Shown here in pieces: positions 47,583 to 58,241 of a stretch of 64,000 nt of DNA (position 1 is its first letter; each line of letters starts with the position of its first letter). Both the position numbers and the translations under genes were made by a program. Below the pieces are notes generated by a model. The model searched no databases. It was given only the letters and a program-made list of their open reading frames with translations, and was not told where the DNA came from. Source of the stretch: Diplolepis rosae (Eukaryota > Arthropoda > Insecta > Hymenoptera > Diplolepididae); assembly GCA_030998225.1 (NCBI GenBank), contig JAPYXD010000049.1, positions 558,001 through 622,000 on the forward strand, in the 5' to 3' direction.

Positions 47583-48345
47583 TGTAAATGGGATTGCGAT
47601 GGGAGCTTAGGGCAAAGCGAGTATAAACAAAAATTTGATAATGAAGAGAACTCCGATGTTCAAATTTTTTTAACGTCGTTAGTTCCACTACAAATTGTTG
47701 GGTTCCATGATGATTTGAAAAAAGAAATCGTTCAATGGAAAAACTCTAGACCCTCATCCCCGCGTTATTGCCGCCCGATAAGACTTCAATTTTTGAAAGA
47801 AACCATTCAGTCAACACTTGACGAGAAAAAATACATAGCAAATCAAATAAATTCTCTCCAACCTTTTGTACCAAACATTATGAATTATATAACACTCACA
47901 TATTCGCTTCATTTTACAATCATAGACCAAAAACATGTAATGCGGTACCAGAGACGAGTTCCACCCATAGATTCTACTTGTGCAAGAGTACATCAAGAGA
48001 GTTTAATGACATACAGCTAATAGCATAATAAAAATGATCGTTAGGCAGTTTAAGCTCGGATTGTCCACCCTTCTCACGTACATTCGTTCTTTTGAATACT
48101 TCTTGAATGTAGGATATAGAATAGAAATTGAGAAATAGCAATCACGAATAAGCGAGGATAAAAATGCAGTAAATGCCAGGAAGCGTAACATACAGGAAGA
48201 ATTAAAAAAAGTGCTGCATTTAAATGTAGATCGACCGGAACCGGGGTTTGGCAGCCGCAATAGCGGCAATACTGATGGCGATTTTTCGTAAGCGTTCAAG
48301 AATCATCTGCAATCTTAAGAGTCGATGAGACTTTAATCAAAAAAT
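47583..48345 (+). pseudogene. Relic of an amplified uncharacterised protein family
   Basis: From TGT at 47583 the frame is open to 48020 and reads CKWDCDGS, YKQKF, then FLTSLVPLQIVGFHDDL, SSPRYCRPIRLQFLKE and HFTIIDQK. After stops and a shift it continues with GLSTLH.YIRSFEYFLNV, a basic helix, VDRPEPGFGSRNSGNTDGDF and, near 48325, VDETLIKKF. I recognise this order (D-G-S...Y-K-Q; S-L-V-P-L; C-R-P-I-R; P-x-P-G-F-G...N-x-G-N-T) from long proteins without a named domain that occur in many copies in insect and cnidarian genomes, probably encoded by a transposon. The acidic DGS and IDxK sites would suit a transposase core; that is inference. The copy is inactive. Confidence 0.45.
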
Positions 48346-49008
48346 TTTGACCCATACATCTCTAGATTAGGGAAGAACTATCCAAAGGCGAACAAAAGTT
48401 TAATGCTGAAAACAGTTCAACTTCTGTTGTCTTGGAAGGATTTTGCGAATATTTCTGGGCAAAAAGATGACTTTTCCACAATCCAGCTCACTGTGCAGGC
48501 CCCGAAAACGCATTTCCCTTCGCGGTATGTAAAGAAAATAGTATGCTAATCGAGTGAGGGACTAGCCGATTTTTAAATCGCATGATTACCATTGGTGAAG
48601 TAGAAACTCCCACAGTAAACGATAAAATTTATTTTGGTGCTATAAGTCCTAAAATAGGCACAAGAACATCTAGAGTGATCGGATAATCTTTTCTAAACAT
48701 ATTTAAAATAAATATTTCCGAAAACAATTGAGCAACCCCTGCAAAATACAGCTTTGAAAACAGTTACAATTATTTCAGAGAAATAGCTTCAGGTTAAGGT
48801 AAACTTATTTCTTAAGAGTAGGAAACACTGAAGTTTACTACCCTTCGATTTACTTAACCTCACCGCAATTTCAGAATTCGGGCGAAGGGTTTCGATGTTG
48901 TAATTCCTATCAGTTTGTTCAGAGAAGACGAAATAGTATCACTCCTCGAAATGAATCGTTTAGAAGTAAATGTTGATCACTGACACGCCCCACCACACTT
49001 TTGACAGA
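48346..49008. other. Non-coding stretch before gypsy-2
   Basis: No gene or repeat recognised; it may contain further decayed remains of the relic just upstream. Confidence 0.35.
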
Positions 49009-49012
49009 GTAT

Positions 49013-49346
49013 TGTAACGGAGTTACACCAGTGCCCCGTGGGGACACAGTCCTGTGACCGAAATTTGGGGGAATCTGGCCCGGCATGCCCTGCGATCAGG
49101 CGCTGTCGCCGGTTTCCTGCGTCTGATTAGTCTTTGGAATCTAGGTCCGAGTGTCGCTAGGAATCGACTGCGGTGTTTTTGGACGTGAGCCTCGAGTGTC
49201 GTTTTTCTGTTTGTCTGTGCTTCGCGGTGTTGTACAAAAGAATTGTAAGTCCTAATAAACCTTGTTATCGCGATTACGCTTTGTGATTGTGTGCACCTTC
49301 TCGGCGTCCCCTCATGCCCTCTCCTCAGATTGCGATCCCGGTCACA
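49013..49346 (+). repeat. gypsy-2 5' LTR
   Basis: 334 bp, TGTAACGGAG...GTCACA, preceded by GTAT. AATAAA is at 49254-49259. The first 110 bp and last 65 bp resemble gypsy-1; the central part does not. Confidence 0.95.
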
Positions 49347-49350
49347 AACT

Positions 49351-49361
49351 TGGCGCCCAAC
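49351..49361 (+). other. gypsy-2 primer binding site, tRNA-Lys type
   Basis: TGGCGCCCAAC four bases after the LTR, the same as in gypsy-1. Confidence 0.85.
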
Positions 49362-49614
49362 CAAAATAACCCGCAAAGTCCTTCAGCCGAGAAAGCACGC
49401 ATAACAGTGAAAATTGCCAAGTGAAAAATTCAGTGAATAAATAATGAAAGTGACCAAAAAATAAATAATAGGAATAGCAGACACCACGAGTGAGTAAGAT
49501 AGAAATAAATTAATGAAAATGGAAAATAAATGATCAAAGAATAAATTAAGGGGTGAAGAGAGCGAAAATAGAGAAATAACGGGAAATAATAAAAGAAAGG
49601 TAGAATCAGTAGAA

Positions 49615-51720
49615 ATGAGAAATAAAGAGGTAGAATTAGGGAAAGATAGAAGAATAGAATTAGAGGTTAGAGAGAGACAGCATGCCAACAAAACGGGTAC
49701 AATACCTAAACCCACAATACGTAGCATAGAGACAATTTCAAAACCACGTGACAAAGACGGACAAAGCAAGGACACGTTACAGAAACACAATGTAAACACA
49801 GAAATAATAAATAGTACCCACAAAGGCATGCTCTCCCCAAATACGGAAAATACGGTAGGTTATGGGCGGATATTAGAAGAAGAAAGCGTAGATTTAGATA
49901 GAATTAAATTGCGGGAAACAGAATTGAATTACTTAAGAAGGGGACGTAAAGTAAGAGAAAGGGAAATGGAATAATTAGAAAAAGAAAGATTAGTAATCGA
50001 AAGAATAATTGAAGAAAAGTTAGGGATAAATCAGAGCGAGACATATACGAAATAAATCAAAGGAAAGAAGAAGATAGAACATTCGTAATAGACTCGTTTA
50101 TAGAAACGAATAATGTATTTTGGAAAGAAGCAGAAATACTAATTGAAAACGAAGAACAAAAAAACGATAACTCAAAAATTCAAGAATTAATCCTAGAAAT
50201 AGAATCATTAAAAGAGAAAATGGAACAAATCTTAAAAAGTACACAAGATAAAATTGTAGACGCACAGCGCACAGAACATAGCTAACCCTACAGTAGAAAG
50301 CCAAATAAAAGTAAATAGAAATAGAATAACAAGAACGGACAAAAGGTCAGAAGACGTAAATACAGAAGAAAACGAACAAGACCGAAATAAAATGAAGTTA
50401 CCAACACCGGTTTCCCGAAAATTAATAAGGAACGAGATATTAACCATTGCAGAAAATAAACGAAACGAGGCGCAAGTTGAACTATACGATGACCAATGTA
50501 GAGAGAATAACAATCTAAGCGATGAAAGCATACAGGACAACGAATTACAAGCAATGCGGGCATCGCTCTTCCCATTCGGAATGGTCCAAACACCTTTCCA
50601 AATCATGTTGAATTGGCCAGTTAAATTTGGAAACAATGCAGATGACAGCTCAACAATTTTCTTAAGTAACTTATCAAGGTTGAAAAGGGGATACAAAATC
50701 AACGAACAGGATAGTTTAGAAAATTTAGACGCCGTGTTAATAGGAGAGGCTCAAAGTTGGTACCAAGTAAATAAAAGAAATTGGCATAACCTGGAAAATT
50801 TCATACAAGAATTCAAACAAGTCTATTTAAATTAAAAATACCTAGAAATAATTTACAACAAAATAAAATGTTGCAATCAAAAGAAAAACCAGGAAATTCA
50901 CAGTTTCATAATAGAAATGAGACAGTTATTCGAGAAATTGGAACCACTTCCCAGCTTGGAATGGCAATCAAAGAAAGTTTACGAGAATCTAAGACTCGAA
51001 TATAAAATTTACATTACAAGAAACTCATTCAAAAACTTTACAGAATTAGAAATAGTAGGAAGAGAGTGGGAAGCTGAAATGGAAAAATCAAGAATGAAAG
51101 GACAACAAATAAAAATAATAGAAGATGACGGGAACGACAGATATTATACAAAAGAAAGAAAGGAACAAGATAAAAACCAGGAACAACAGCATAGTCAAGA
51201 CCATGAAAATAATTATGAAAGACAGAATAATCTTAGGCGTGAATTACAAAACACACAGTATAGACCACAATTCCAATCAAGGTACGCTAACAAGGGCACA
51301 AGATATTTTTATAACAACCAAAAAAGTCAAAACACATACCCACGAATTCAAGATAATAATGAATTCCTGAACAGAACAAAGTTTAACTACAACCGTAGTT
51401 TCAGATATCCAAATCCAAACAAATGGTTCGGAAGAAGAGAAAACCAAACATCTGAAGACAGTAACAGACAACAAATAGAAAGCATCCAAAACTGGCCAGA
51501 ACTAACATATAACGCGGAAGAAGATAACCAAAAAGAAAGAAATAATAGAAAGTTTGAACTGAATCCAAGTGCGCCAGAGTACACCCTGCCAAGGAAACGA
51601 AATAAAGAGAACGAAAATAGTACAGCATAACAACCAATAAAATGCTATAATTGCGGAGGCAAAGGACATATGCGACGGGACTGTTGGTACGGTCAGGGAA
51701 ACGCAAACGAAGGCTACTAG
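49615..51720 (+). pseudogene. gag: gypsy-2 gag pseudogene
   Basis: Pieces of the gypsy-1 Gag are recognisable in order: RERQHANKTGTIPKPTIRS at 49670 onward, the capsid-like block at 50392-50835 (GEAQSWYQVN), the Asn/Gln-rich part at 50917-51630 and the CYNCGGKGHMRRDC knuckle at 51644-51685. The frame is closed by TAA at 49972-49974, by TAA at 50833-50835 where gypsy-1 has GAA, and by TAA at 51628-51630 where gypsy-1 has CAA; part of the N-terminal linker is shifted. The GGGAAAC heptamer and TAG stop (51718-51720) are kept. Confidence 0.9.
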
Positions 51721-54700
51721 GGGCGAGTACTAGCCAACGTAAATACCAAACCATATCGCCCGAATATATCGAAGCGGACAGCGACGCCGCAAACGAAACT
51801 AGATGTCACATAACAATTAAGTGGGAAGAGACAAAGTATACAATGTTAGTAGACACAGGGGCAACCCACTCCTATATTAGCAAACAATTTTTTAAACAAA
51901 TAAAGGAATTAGATTACGAAGTTAAGAAACCAAATAATGACAAGTTAATAGTAGCAAACGGCCAGCAATTACAAATAATAGGACAAGTATTGATTCCTAT
52001 TGAAGTGGGTCATATTAAAAAATATTTGCTATTTAGACTGGTACCAGAACTAAGATCTATAGGAATCCTAGGAATTGACATGATGGAAAGGCTAGAATTA
52101 AAATTAGACTTCGAAAAGAAAGTTTGGTGGCTACCAGAAAAACCACAAATTAGATATAAAATAGAAGCAAACCCAAAGGAAAACAGAGTGATATGGAACG
52201 AGGATGGAAAGGAAAGAGAACCAAGAAAGGAGAGTCTAGAAGAAAGAACGAGAGTAAGAAATAAAATAAAGTTGCGAAATCAAGAAGTAAGACCAGCAAA
52301 CAACCTACAATGGGGAGAAATACCCACTAGTACCCCAACCAACCATACCCTACCTGAAGTCAGCCAGATAATGGACACAAGATGGTCCAAAATACCAGTG
52401 AGACAGAGAAGTCTAATCTCACGAGAAAATAAAGAACAGAGGCAAAAAGTCCCTAGTTCTAGTTCCTTAGTAAAAGAAAATGTAATACAAACATCTGTCA
52501 AAGCAAAAGCCAAGCGTGGGGACAAACGAATGGTAAATGAAATAGAGGAAGAACCCGAAAAGGAAATACAGAATAAATTAAAACTGAAAAGAGAACGAAA
52601 CGAAGAAAGCAAGAATGAAAAAGTATCGAGGGAAAGAAAAGAAGCAGAAAACGAAGAATGCGAGGGAATAATAGAACTAAACGAAAACGAAGGACAGTAA
52701 TTAAGAAAATTAATCGAAATAAAAGTCAACAAAACAGGAATAAAACTAGAACCCACGCATATGACAAAACACAAAATAGATGTACAAGGCCACGAACCAA
52801 TCAAACAATGATTTACCACGTCTCGCCCAAGGTAAGAGAATATATGTACGAGGAAATAAATAAAATGTTGGAAGAAAACGTAATCGAACCCTCGAATAGC
52901 GACTGGTCAAATACGGTAGTTATGATCAAGAAACCAAACGGAAAATATAGATTCTGCTTAGATTTCAGAAAGGTAAATAAAATAACGAAAAAAGACTTGT
53001 ACCCAATAGCAATCATGGCAGAAATATTAGATGCATTGAGGTCAGCGAAATACATATCAAAAATTGATCTTCGCTAAGCATACCACCAAATACCACTAGA
53101 AGAAGAATCAAGAAAAATAACAGCTTTCACAATACCAGGAAAAGGAAAGTACCAATTTAAAAGAATGCCATTCAGATTAACAAACGCTCCAGATACATTC
53201 CAGCGCTTGATGGCTAAAATAATAACACCAGACTTAAAACCCAATGTATTCTCCTACCTAGATGATATAATTATAGTGACTTCGAAGAACATTTAAAAAC
53301 TTTAGAAATAGTTCTAGAAAAAATTAACCAAGCAAGATTAATGATAAATCTAGAAAAATGCGAATTTGGATGCTCGGAAGTAAAATACTTGGGATTTGTA
53401 GTAAACGAGAAAGGACTAATAATGGACGAAGACAAAATAAAACCCATATTGGAATTCCCAACACCAAAAAATGTAAAACAACTACAAAAAATTATAGGAA
53501 TGACATCATGGTACAGAAGATTCATACCAAAATTTTCAGAAATAATGGAACCCTTACACACACTATTAAGAAAAGGAATATAATGGAAATGGGACATAGA
53601 ACAAGAACAAGCATTAGAGAAAATAAAAAACTACTGACGACAGGACCAATACTGGCATGTCCTGACTTTCACGATGCATTCCAACTCGAAACCGATGCAA
53701 GCGATATGGGATTAGGAGCCGTCCTAACCCAAAACATAAATAAAGAAAACCACGTAATAGCATTCACAAGCAGAAGCCTGAACGAAGCGGAAAAAAAAAT
53801 TCAACATCAGAAAAGGAATGCTTAGCAGTAGTGTGGGTAATACGAAAATCCAGACTTTACCTAGAAGGATACACCTTTAAAGTGCTAACAGATCATATTG
53901 CTTTAAAATGGCTGCATAATTTGAAAAACCCAACAGGACGACTAGCAAGATGGGCGCTGGAACTACTAGAATACGACTATGAGATAGTATACAGATAAGG
54001 ATCACTAAATTATGCACCAGACGCCTTAACAAGAACAAGCGAAAAGCTAAATTCAACAGCAACTACACTAGCACTAATAAAAGAAACAAAAAAGAACAAA
54101 ACAAGCGAATTTAAGGATGAATGGTATAATCACAAACTAATACAAGTAAAGGAAAAACCAACGGAAAACCCAAACTGGCGAATAAGAGACGACCAAAATT
54201 ATTTCTTCAGACCAGATCCGTTAAAATCAAGCTTGAACCTGGATAATAATCCCTGGAAACGAACGGTACCAAAGGTGCTAAGAGAGCAGGTGCTAACAGA
54301 AAACCATGAGAACAAACAACTAGGACATTTGGGCATGGGAAAGACATATGCTAGAATCGCGGAAAATTACTTTTGGCAAGGAATGTACTCCGAAACCTTA
54401 AAATGCGTAAAAGAATGTGACATATGCCAGAGAACAAAACCAAAGATGAACAACCAAGTAGGACTACTGGGAAAAAGAATAATCGAAGAACCATCGACAG
54501 TAGTAGCAGCAAATATAATAGGCACACTGCCGAGCTCAAAGGCAAAAAACCAGTATATACTGGTTTGCGTAGACATTTTCACCAAATGGGTGGAAATAAT
54601 TCCAGTAAAAAACAAAGTAGCGACAACGATAGAAAAGGAATTCCACAAAAAATCATATCGAAATGGGGAACACCAAGAAAATTGTTTACAGACAACGGCA

Positions 54701-55386
54701 AAGAATTCGTAAACAGAATCATGGTTAAATTAACGCAAAACTTCGGAATACGACATTCGTAAACGCCACGATACCACCCACAATCGAACCCAACAGAAAG
54801 ATGTAACAGATCAATAAAAACAGCGATCAAAGCGTACCTTGAAAAAGACCATAGAGAATGGAATGGAAATTTGGACGACCTACAGTTCGCGCTAAATACA
54901 AGTAAACATGCGTCAACAGGTTTCACACCAGCATTCTTAAACTTCGGAAGGAAATTAGAACCAATACAGACATTTAACAAAGATTTAATAAACGCAGAGG
55001 AAAGAGAATCACAGGAAATAGGTAAATGGGTAGGAAGACTAAATAGATTTAAAATAATAAAAGACGAAGTACAAAAAAATTTAGAAGTAGCTAACGAAAG
55101 ACAAGCAAAATACTATAACTTAAGGCGTAGACCAATTAGCTATGAAATCGGGGAACAAATACTAAGAAGCGAAAAGACATTATCAAATAAAGCAGATAAT
55201 ATAGCGAAAAAATTTAATAAAAACTTTGAAGGTCCATTTTTCATCAAAACAAAAATCTCACCAACAATTTATGAAATAAAAAACAAAAAAGGTAAGTCAC
55301 TTGGCAATTGGAACGTAAAAGACATTGAAAAATATATGGAAAAAACTAAATGGACAAATAGAAACACACATAGAATAGTAAGTTGA
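51651..55386 (+). pseudogene. pol: gypsy-2 pol pseudogene
   Basis: The pol frame is open from before the gag stop through 52700, so here the -1 frame continues without the TGA seen in gypsy-1. Protease (LVDTGATHSYI near 51845) and linker are present. Breaks follow: TAA at 52698-52700, TAA at 53075-53077 in the first RT motif, a small deletion near 53280 just after YLDD, TAA at 53581-53583, a one-base loss in an A-run near 53799, TAA near 53996, a frameshift near 54650 in integrase and TAA near 54760. RT, RNase H (ETDASDMG) and integrase blocks remain recognisable; the DNGKEF Asp and the NPTER Glu survive. No functional Pol can be made from this copy. Confidence 0.92.
51696..51702 (+). promoter_or_regulatory. 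Candidate -1 frameshift site GGGAAAC (gypsy-2)
   Basis: Same heptamer, same phase (CAG GGA AAC) and same distance to the gag stop as in gypsy-1. The shifted frame continues into protease. Confidence 0.7.
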
Positions 55387-55432
55387 CAAAACCGATGCAG
55401 AGACACAACAGAAATAATTATGATGACAGATT

Positions 55433-55612
55433 ATGGAGCAGAAACCAAAGCTAAAATGTGAGCAGTGCTACCGAGAAATAACGGTCGCGGAATCCCTGAA
55501 GCACAAGTGCCCAAGGCTGCTAGACCTGCTCCAGACCCCGCTAACCCCAGAATCTTTGGAGCAAGCAAAAGAGAGGAAAGAAGAAATAAGAAGAAGAGAA
55601 GAGGCAAGATAA
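55433..55612 (+). CDS. gypsy-2 small zinc-binding ORF (ORF3)
   Basis: 59 codons from ATG to TAA, 44 bases after the pol stop. The protein has C9, C12, H24 and C26 (C-x2-C-x11-H-x-C), then a helix RLLDLLQTPLTPESLE and a basic/acidic tail. It is intact although gag and pol around it are broken, but at this length that could be chance. The gypsy-1 copy keeps the zinc ligands and the LLDLLQTPLT text while other residues differ. It does not resemble Env or any accessory protein I know; nucleic-acid or protein binding through a zinc site is the reasonable guess. Confidence 0.6.
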   Translation: MEQKPKLKCEQCYREITVAESLKHKCPRLLDLLQTPLTPESLEQAKERKEEIRRREEAR

Positions 55613-56180
55613 TAAAAGAAACAAGAGAGAAATGGGGAATAAGGAGTTATGAAGAGGAAAAGCAAGAATTAGAAGAAAATAGGAAAAAAAAGAATACTTT
55701 CTAAGGTGGAAAAAAAGAAGCTACAAAGAACATACATTAATGAAATAATGTTTCAAAAAATAAAAGAAGAAAAAGAAGAAAAGGAAAGAAGAATATGGAA
55801 CGAAGGGATAGAATGAAAGAAGAAAGAACGGAGAGAGAAGAAAGAACGTGAAGAAAAGGAAAAAGAATTAAGAAAAGCACTGAAAGAATTAGAAGAAGAC
55901 GAGAAAGAGAAAGACACAGAGATACAAAGACAGACAGTGACAGCGACACAGAATCAGACGATTCGACTCAGACAGTGATATATAAAGGAAATAAAAACTA
56001 AAATTAAGAAAATCATGTTTAAGAAAATTATATCTATTTAATTGATAAAATGATCAAAATAATAAAAGTTTTTTTTGTATAAATAAATAAAATAAATAAG
56101 TAAAATCAAGCGAATCAATTTTTTTTTTAGCAGTAATATAATAGTGTAAATGGTTAGAAATAGGTAGACTATTCGATTTC
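55613..56180. other. gypsy-2 purine-rich spacer
   Basis: Mostly GAA/AGA-rich text with Lys/Glu ORFs (for example ending at 55704) that could be an extension of ORF3, then AT-rich sequence. The segment with GACAGCGACAC...GAATCAGAC near 55940 matches gypsy-1 near 28350. Confidence 0.5.
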
Positions 56181-56190
56181 AGGTACGGCA

Positions 56191-56535
56191 ATGGAGGGCA
56201 TCCAGATGTGGGAGTGCAGGTTCTGCGAAAGAAGAATGCCAAAATAGCTATATATATTCCATGACACCTTCTGCAAGAAAACACCAAACAGGGTTAGAAA
56301 CTACCCTACAACACCAAACAGCGCGAAAACCAAATATATGAGGGGTGGATGGATGGAAATAAGTAAAAAATTCAAGAAAATCATAAAAATTAGCGTGGAA
56401 AAGACAACAAACCCAACGAATAGAAACAGCCGGAATGGAGAAGACGCATACATTACACTAGACATCGAAACAGACCCAATCTGGCTGGAATTCGAAAAAG
56501 AAATACAACAAATAAAAAACGAAAGAAAGAAATAA
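56191..56535 (+). pseudogene. gypsy-2 second small zinc ORF (ORF4), one in-frame stop
   Basis: 114 codons from ATG at 56191 to TAA at 56533-56535, interrupted only by TAG at codon 19 (56245-56247). The deduced residues include C9, C12, H24 and C28 (C-x2-C-x11-H-x3-C), an arrangement that mirrors ORF3 (C9, C12, H24, C26). The C-terminal part is basic, then acidic (DIETDPIWLEFEKEI). TTCGATTTCAG at 56172-56182, eight bases before the ATG, fits a splice acceptor, as would be expected for an ORF expressed from a spliced message in the env position. There is no signal peptide or membrane segment. Absent from gypsy-1. Confidence 0.5.
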
Positions 56536-56549
56536 ACCAGAACTCGGTT

Positions 56550-56562
56550 GGGGGGAGGGGGG
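56550..56562 (+). other. gypsy-2 polypurine tract
   Basis: GGGGGGAGGGGGG one base before the 3' LTR. Confidence 0.9.
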
Positions 56563-56563
56563 T

Positions 56564-56897
56564 TGTAACGGAGTTATACCAGTGCCCCGTGGAGACACAG
56601 CCCTGCGACCGGAATTCGGGAGAACCCGGTCCGGCATGCCCTGTGAACACGCGCTGTCGCCGGTTTCCTGCACCTGATTAGTCTTTGGAATCTAGGTCCG
56701 AGTGTCGCTAGGAATCGACTGCGGTGTTTTTGGACGTGAGCCTCGAGTGTCGTTCTTCTGTTTGTCTGTGCTACGCGGTGTTGTGCAGAAGAATTGTAAG
56801 TCCTAATAAACCTTGTTATCACGATTACGCTTTTTGATTGTGTGCACCTTCTCGGCGTCCTCTCCTTCCCTCTTCACAGTTTGCGATCCCGGCCACA
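56564..56897 (+). repeat. gypsy-2 3' LTR
   Basis: 334 bp, TGTAACGGAG...GCCACA, followed by GTAT. Differs from the 5' LTR at about 28 positions spread over the whole length, mainly transitions, unlike the clustered pattern of gypsy-1. Confidence 0.95.
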
Positions 56898-56901
56898 GTA
56901 T

Positions 56902-57660
56902 CTCTAGATATGGTTGGAAAATTGTCTACCACCCCTGATGGCAATAAATACAATTTTAACAATGCAAAACAACCTTTTCAAGTATTACATAACCGTGCCG
57001 TTACAAGATATTTCAGCAACAACAATTGTGGCATGGAAATTCAAATCATGATAACGACCAATTTTTTCAAAAATGAGTTAAGTCCATTTTTTAAATTTGT
57101 ATTCTGGCGCATATACGTGGGAATTTTTCCAGACTTAAGGGTTCGCTAGCCACTCCGTACAAGTGCGAATGAGAGTAACGAGAATGGCCAGTGGAGTGAG
57201 AGAGAACGTATGCACAGCGTGTGACTCCTCATTGCGCTGGTATTAGCTGCGAGTGCGAAAGAGGATAGCAAGGTGTGGGAGAGAAGAAGACAGAAGATCT
57301 TCTGTTCTACTCTTGCCTAAGAAGTGGAAGGGCATGCTGTCGCCAGGTGACGGTCAAGTAAGCGCCGTTCTAGACATGAGATTTTTCGTTATTTGAATAA
57401 AATATATTGTATTTTATCAAATCTCATTCCCTTCTATTGCCGGGCGTATAACAAGGTTTACAGTGAAAATGATCATTTTACAATAAAAAAAAGCTTAATT
57501 TTACCTCTTGAAAAAAATTCCAAAAAAAATAGGATAAAAGTATTAGTTGAGTTATAGAAGGTCTTAAGAGCGTGGGTGCCTCGCTCCAATTAGCTGCAGC
57601 ACTTCCAGGCTTCCTGTATTCTCTCAATGGTTCTAATACTTGATAACAATTATTTTCCTG
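56902..57660. other. Non-coding stretch after gypsy-2
   Basis: No gene recognised. 57130-57370 is richer in G+C and purines (GAGTGAGAGAGAACG, GGGAGAGAAGAAGACAGAAG) with a palindromic AGAAGATCTTCT near 57291. Nature unknown. Confidence 0.35.
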
Positions 57661-57745
57661 TTTGATGATTCTATTTTATTTTCATTTCTTGACATATATT
57701 CAAAATATATTTAAACAATTTTTTCTGTGAAAAAAGGAACGCTTC

Positions 57746-57817
57746 CACTTCGCTGGGTATCGAGCCCAGGACCTTTCGATTGCCGGTCGAATGCTCTATC
57801 ATCTGAGCTACGGAGGT
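57746..57817 (-). tRNA. tRNA-like sequence, copy A
   Basis: 72 nt on the minus strand. D arm GCTC/GAGC, anticodon stem TTCGA/TCGAA perfect, loop CCGGCAA (would be anticodon GGC), T arm CTGGG/CCCAG. Only five of seven acceptor pairs are possible and one of those is lost in this copy (CGAAG). U33 is replaced by C. B-box-like GGCTCGATACC. It is part of a repeat unit, so a tRNA-derived pseudo-gene rather than a working tRNA is likely. Confidence 0.5.
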
Positions 57818-57975
57818 TCCACAAAACTTTTATCACAGAATCTATTTACGCCAATTTGGCCACGGATATGTCATGAACTATATACAAATTTTTCTAAATC
57901 ATTTCAGTCGATTATTTCATGATATATCCGTGGCAAAATTGGCGTAAATAGATTCTGTGAGAAAATTTTTGTGGA

Positions 57976-58047
57976 ACCTCCGTAGCTCAGATGATAGAGC
58001 ATTCGACCGGCAATCAAAAGGTCCTGGGCTTGATACCCAGCGGAGTG
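57976..58047 (+). tRNA. tRNA-like sequence, copy B
   Basis: 72 nt. Same layout as copy A, with one anticodon-stem mismatch (TTCGA against TCAAA) and GGCTTGATACC in place of the B box. Acceptor stem has five pairs (CTCCG with CGGAG) and mismatches at the two outer positions. Unlikely to be functional. Confidence 0.45.
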
Positions 58048-58241
58048 GAAGGGTTCCTTCTTTCATACATTGTTTAAATATATATTGAAAAATTCCATCT
58101 GGTCTTAAATGACGTTAATTCTAAATCACAGGTTGATAGGGTCGATATGGTAGAGTTCGGTTATCATAGTGAATGATACACTCTTCTAACTATCGACATA
58201 ATCGACTGAAATGATTTAGAAAATTTTTTATATAGTTCCCA
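58048..58241 (+). repeat. Distal part of the tRNA-like unit
   Basis: CTTTCATACATTGTTTAAATA through ATAATCGACTGAAATGATTTAG and TATATAGTTCCCAGCAAAC. The same text follows copy C at 59503-59700 with few changes, so unit length is about 350 bp. Confidence 0.8.

Larger units (their letters stand above)
49013..56897 (+). mobile_element. Ty3/gypsy LTR retrotransposon 'gypsy-2', decayed copy
   Basis: A 7885-bp element with 334-bp LTRs and target duplication GTAT (49009-49012 and 56898-56901). Gag and pol are close relatives of gypsy-1, but interrupted by many stops (mostly CAA or GAA to TAA) and indels. The two LTRs differ at about 28 of 334 positions by eye, so this insertion is much older than gypsy-1. 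The 3' region is longer than in gypsy-1 and holds two small zinc ORFs. LTR ends are shared with gypsy-1, while the middle of the LTR is unrelated. Confidence 0.95.
57690..58080. repeat. Large hairpin made of two inverted tRNA-like units
   Basis: The left arm (about 57690-57875) and right arm (about 57917-58080) are inverted copies. Each carries, from the centre outward, TTCATGATATATCCGTGGC, AATTGGCGTAAATAGATTCTG, TTTGTGGAACC, the tRNA-like sequence and ATTGTTTAAATATATATT. The apex is near 57890-57917, where TTTCTAAATCATTTCAGTCG matches, in reverse, the outer end of the unit at 58207-58227. Confidence 0.85.

Noticed and set aside
55613..56180. Envelope gene of a retrovirus-like element in gypsy-2
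   Set aside because: No signal peptide, cleavage site or membrane segment is encoded; the region is charged and purine-rich.
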